Both the position numbers and the translations under genes were made by a program. Below the pieces are notes generated by a model that had not been told where the DNA came from, ran no database searches, and was given only the letters and a program-made list of their open reading frames with translations. From the NCBI GenBank assembly GCA_031411495.1, contig JANOBD010000182.1, forward strand, positions 24,563-88,562: a DNA stretch of 64,000 nt. Reading direction: 5' to 3'. Shown here piece by piece: positions 61,670-64,000 of the stretch; position 1 is the first letter of the stretch, and each line of letters starts with the position of its first letter. This DNA is from JANOBD01 sp031411495 (GTDB lineage Bacteria > Planctomycetota > Phycisphaerae > Tepidisphaerales > Tepidisphaeraceae).

Positions 61670-62772
61670 GGGTTCACGGCGAAGCTCGAGCGCATCGCCT
61701 CGATCGTCGTGAACTGTGTGTAGGGATCCTTGTTCGGATCGAACGCGCCGATCGCGGGCGCCTTGGCCTGGAGCCGGCGGTAGACCACCTCGCGAATCCG
61801 CGCATCAGGCCAATAGAGCAGATCGATGAGTCGGGCTGGCGAATCCTTGATGGTCTCGGCGGCACGCGGGTCGTCGGGTAGATACGGTGAAAGAATCGTA
61901 TCGACGCGCATGATCTGATCCGGCGTCCACCCTCCGCGGGAGCCACGTGCGAGCGCTGCCGCCGCGGAAGGGCCGCTATGTTCGAGCACATCGCGCAGCT
62001 CGCGTTCGCCTGCTTCGGGATCGATGTCGATCAAGGCGACCGCATGCTTAAGCTGTTGATCGATCCTAGGATCGACCGCGCCGTCGGCGATTAACAATTG
62101 CCGCACCTGTCGCTCACTGATTCCCGCGAGCAGATGCATGGCACGCACGACGCGAAACCCTTCTGATCCGCTCTCGAGCAATTGATCATGATTCTCATCG
62201 ATCAGCTGCGCCGGCGTCTCGGCCTCGATGGCGGCGCGCGGCTTGTCGAGCGTTCCATCGTCGTTCTCGGCTTGAACGTAAAGGCGGGCGGCCGTTTCAT
62301 CGCCGGTGACCGGGTTCGCCCTGCTCGCGTTGATCTCGGTGGTCACCGCCGCACCCGGCGACTGCACGACGATCGTAAAGTCGGTATGCGTTGCGATCGA
62401 AAGGATCTCGACGCCGACGGCTCGGGCTTTCTCTTTGTCGATCACGTGTACAGAGATATTGAACGAGTGATCCGACTGCGGAATGTTCAGCCGCTGCACC
62501 TTGCAGATGCCCTGCACCTCTTTGAGCGGGATGACCGCGCTCTCCAGGACGTCTTTGGCCAGGAGTTGAAACTGCATCTGCCCGTCGACGATTTCAACCT
62601 TGAACACCTCGCCGAGCGTGCGCGCGGGAAGGATTGGCGCCTCGGCCAACTCGGCCTGCAAGGCGTTCTGCTGATCCTGGAGAAACGATTCACGCGTCTC
62701 GGGCTTGTCGTCCGCATCGCCGAAGGCGACGGAGGATGCCAGTGCGACGGCGATACAGAGAAGTCGGACCAT
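61666..62772 (-). CDS. Secreted protein of unknown function
   Basis: The 368-residue product has a signal peptide ([20 protein letters not shown]). The mature part is alpha/beta, with a beta-rich N-terminal half ([20 protein letters not shown]) and a helical C-terminal half that is Ala/Arg-rich ([20 protein letters not shown]). No catalytic motif is clear. The start at 62772 is 140 bases before icd, which is on the other strand; the frame extends upstream to 63009, but that would overlap the icd start. Its stop overlaps the DUF502 gene. Confidence 0.65.
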   Translation of the reverse strand: MVRLLCIAVALASSVAFGDADDKPETRESFLQDQQNALQAELAEAPILPARTLGEVFKVEIVDGQMQFQLLAKDVLESAVIPLKEVQGICKVQRLNIPQSDHSFNISVHVIDKEKARAVGVEILSIATHTDFTIVVQSPGAAVTTEINASRANPVTGDETAARLYVQAENDDGTLDKPRAAIEAETPAQLIDENHDQLLESGSEGFRVVRAMHLLAGISERQVRQLLIADGAVDPRIDQQLKHAVALIDIDPEAGERELRDVLEHSGPSAAAALARGSRGGWTPDQIMRVDTILSPYLPDDPRAAETIKDSPARLIDLLYWPDARIREVVYRRLQAKAPAIGAFDPNKDPYTQFTTIEAMRSSFAVNP

Positions 62773-62911
62773 TGGGTCTGATTCTAGCTCCCGGCCGGGA
62801 GAGATGCGCGTGGCATTACACAGGCCTCCAAAGACCGGCTGCCCGTCCCGTTTCAAAACCGCCCCCGATCCGTACAATCGCTCCCCCACAATCAATCTGG
62901 AGAAACCGACC

Positions 62912-64000
62912 ATGGCCGCGACCGCGATTACGCTCAAAAATGGCAAACTCAACGTCCCCGATTCGCCGATCATTCCCTTCATCGAAGGCGACGGCACCGG
63001 CCCGGACATCTGGAAGTCATCCGTCTACGTTTTCGACAAGGCCGTCGAAAAAGCCTACGGCGGCAAGCGGAAAATCGAGTGGAAGGAAGTCCTCGCCGGC
63101 GAAAAAGCCTTCAACCAGACCGGCAACTGGCTGCCGGACGAAACCGTCAAGGCGTTCCAGGACCTGCTCGTCGGCATCAAGGGCCCGCTCACCACGCCCG
63201 TCGGCGGCGGCATCCGGTCGCTGAACGTCGCGCTCCGGCAGATGCTCGACCTGTACGTCTGTCTGCGTCCGGTCCGCTGGTTCAACGGCGTGCCTTCGCC
63301 GGTGAAGAAGCCCGGCGACGTCGACATGGTCATCTTCCGCGAGAACACCGAAGACATCTACGCCGGCATCGAGTTCCTCGCAGGCTCGCCCGAAGCGAAG
63401 AAGATGCTCGACTTCATCGAAAAGGAGTTCCCCAAGGACTTCAAGAAGATCCGCTTCGGCACACAGGCCGCGAGTGACGGCTGGCAGAAGGTTCTTGAAA
63501 CCATCGGCGCGCCGCATCGCGATGTGAAGCTCGAAGTGGGCATCGGCATTAAGCCGGTGAGCTACCTCGGCACCGAGCGCCTCGTTCACAGCGCGATCGA
63601 ATACTCGCTCAAGAACAAGCGCAAGAGTGTGACCCTTGTCCACAAGGGAAACATCATGAAGTTCACCGAAGGCGCTTTCAAAGACTGGGGCTACAAGGTC
63701 GCCACGCAGTTCTTCCGTGACAAGGTCGTCACCGAGCGCGAGAGCTGGATCCTCGGCAACAAGGACCACAAGGAGAGCCTCACCGCCGAGGAAAACGCCA
63801 AGATGATCGACCCCGGCTACACCATGATGACGCCGGACCAGCAGAAGAAGATCGTCGCCGAGGTCGAGAGCGTCCTGAAACTCATGCCCACGCACGGCGG
63901 CGGCAAGTGGAAGAACCTCCTTCTCATCAAGGACTCGATCGCCGACATCACCCTCCAGCAGGTCCTGACGCGCGCCAAGGACTTCGACGTCATCGCCACG
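62912..64000 (+). CDS. icd: NADP-dependent isocitrate dehydrogenase (partial)
   Basis: Icd converts isocitrate to 2-oxoglutarate with NADP in the TCA cycle. The gene runs off the window's right edge; 363 residues are visible of about 410 expected. Motifs match the E. coli type: [34 protein letters not shown] (isocitrate and phosphorylation-region loop), [35 protein letters not shown] and [13 protein letters not shown]. The ATG at 62912 follows GGAGAAACC. It diverges from the secreted protein gene at 61666-62772. Confidence 0.95.
   Translation, partial: MAATAITLKNGKLNVPDSPIIPFIEGDGTGPDIWKSSVYVFDKAVEKAYGGKRKIEWKEVLAGEKAFNQTGNWLPDETVKAFQDLLVGIKGPLTTPVGGGIRSLNVALRQMLDLYVCLRPVRWFNGVPSPVKKPGDVDMVIFRENTEDIYAGIEFLAGSPEAKKMLDFIEKEFPKDFKKIRFGTQAASDGWQKVLETIGAPHRDVKLEVGIGIKPVSYLGTERLVHSAIEYSLKNKRKSVTLVHKGNIMKFTEGAFKDWGYKVATQFFRDKVVTERESWILGNKDHKESLTAEENAKMIDPGYTMMTPDQQKKIVAEVESVLKLMPTHGGGKWKNLLLIKDSIADITLQQVLTRAKDFDVIAT

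Overview
The window is a stretch of high-GC bacterial chromosome that most likely comes from a planctomycete of the class Phycisphaerae, possibly Tepidisphaerales (inference). The clues are a secreted protease opening with the SLEPRRLL motif, a zinc ribbon of the CGYDLRATPDRCPECG type, a PEP-CTERM plus dockerin-like protein, a HYExAFE family protein, a MSGFLPNSD-type protein, a fused ccoN-ccoO gene, and many short palindromic repeats between and even inside genes. There is no prophage, transposase, CRISPR array or rRNA. One tRNA gene, tRNA-Thr(CGT), was found.

Layout. 1-6000: a partial membrane protein, a GT-B type glycosyltransferase, then a leftward regulatory operon (STAS antagonist, RsbW-like kinase, ECF sigma factor, membrane anti-sigma candidate) closed by a terminator, and two secreted proteins. 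6200-15700: almost entirely leftward housekeeping genes (Gfo/Idh/MocA oxidoreductase, accD with a coupled small membrane protein, rpe, a Ser/Thr kinase, pgk, a zinc alcohol dehydrogenase, nfo, a creatininase-family hydrolase). 15800-23100: an accessory stretch with a subtilisin-like protease, a GNAT protein, two small structural or surface proteins, an 11-unit 21-bp tandem repeat, an unknown 340-residue protein, and repeat-rich DNA with no clear gene. 23100-31900: an AsmA/TamB-like giant protein coupled to a membrane glycosyltransferase, comF, an HDOD-GGDEF cyclase with a hairpin around its ribosome binding site, and a TlpA-like thioredoxin behind a PEP-CTERM/dockerin protein. 33700-42000: tRNA-Thr, small zinc-ribbon proteins, DUF2130, a D-2-hydroxyacid dehydrogenase, pyrD, an MFS transporter and a DHH phosphoesterase. 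42464-45805: valS carrying three in-frame palindromic insertions. 45800-49600: GNAT, tdh, a second ECF sigma/zf-HC2 pair and three small secreted proteins.

49600-58850 is the main functional unit: a leftward cbb3 oxidase operon, ccoNO-ccoQ-ccoP-ccoG-ccoH-safE-like-ccoI-ccoS-HYExAFE, with overlapping or very short gaps, so structural subunits, heme/copper assembly factors and a nuclease-like passenger are probably co-transcribed from one promoter that has a dyad over its -35 and an 18-bp palindrome downstream. 59100-64000: an unknown membrane protein, a beta-carbonic-anhydrase-like protein, a Gly/Asp-rich disordered protein, a DUF502 membrane protein coupled to a secreted protein, and the start of icd (runs off the right edge).

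The best candidates for something undescribed are the palindromic elements read in frame inside valS, the hairpin presenting the Shine-Dalgarno sequence of the HDOD-GGDEF gene, the 21-bp repeat array, and the HYExAFE gene at the end of the cbb3 operon. No database search was possible, so all family names rest on motif recognition.
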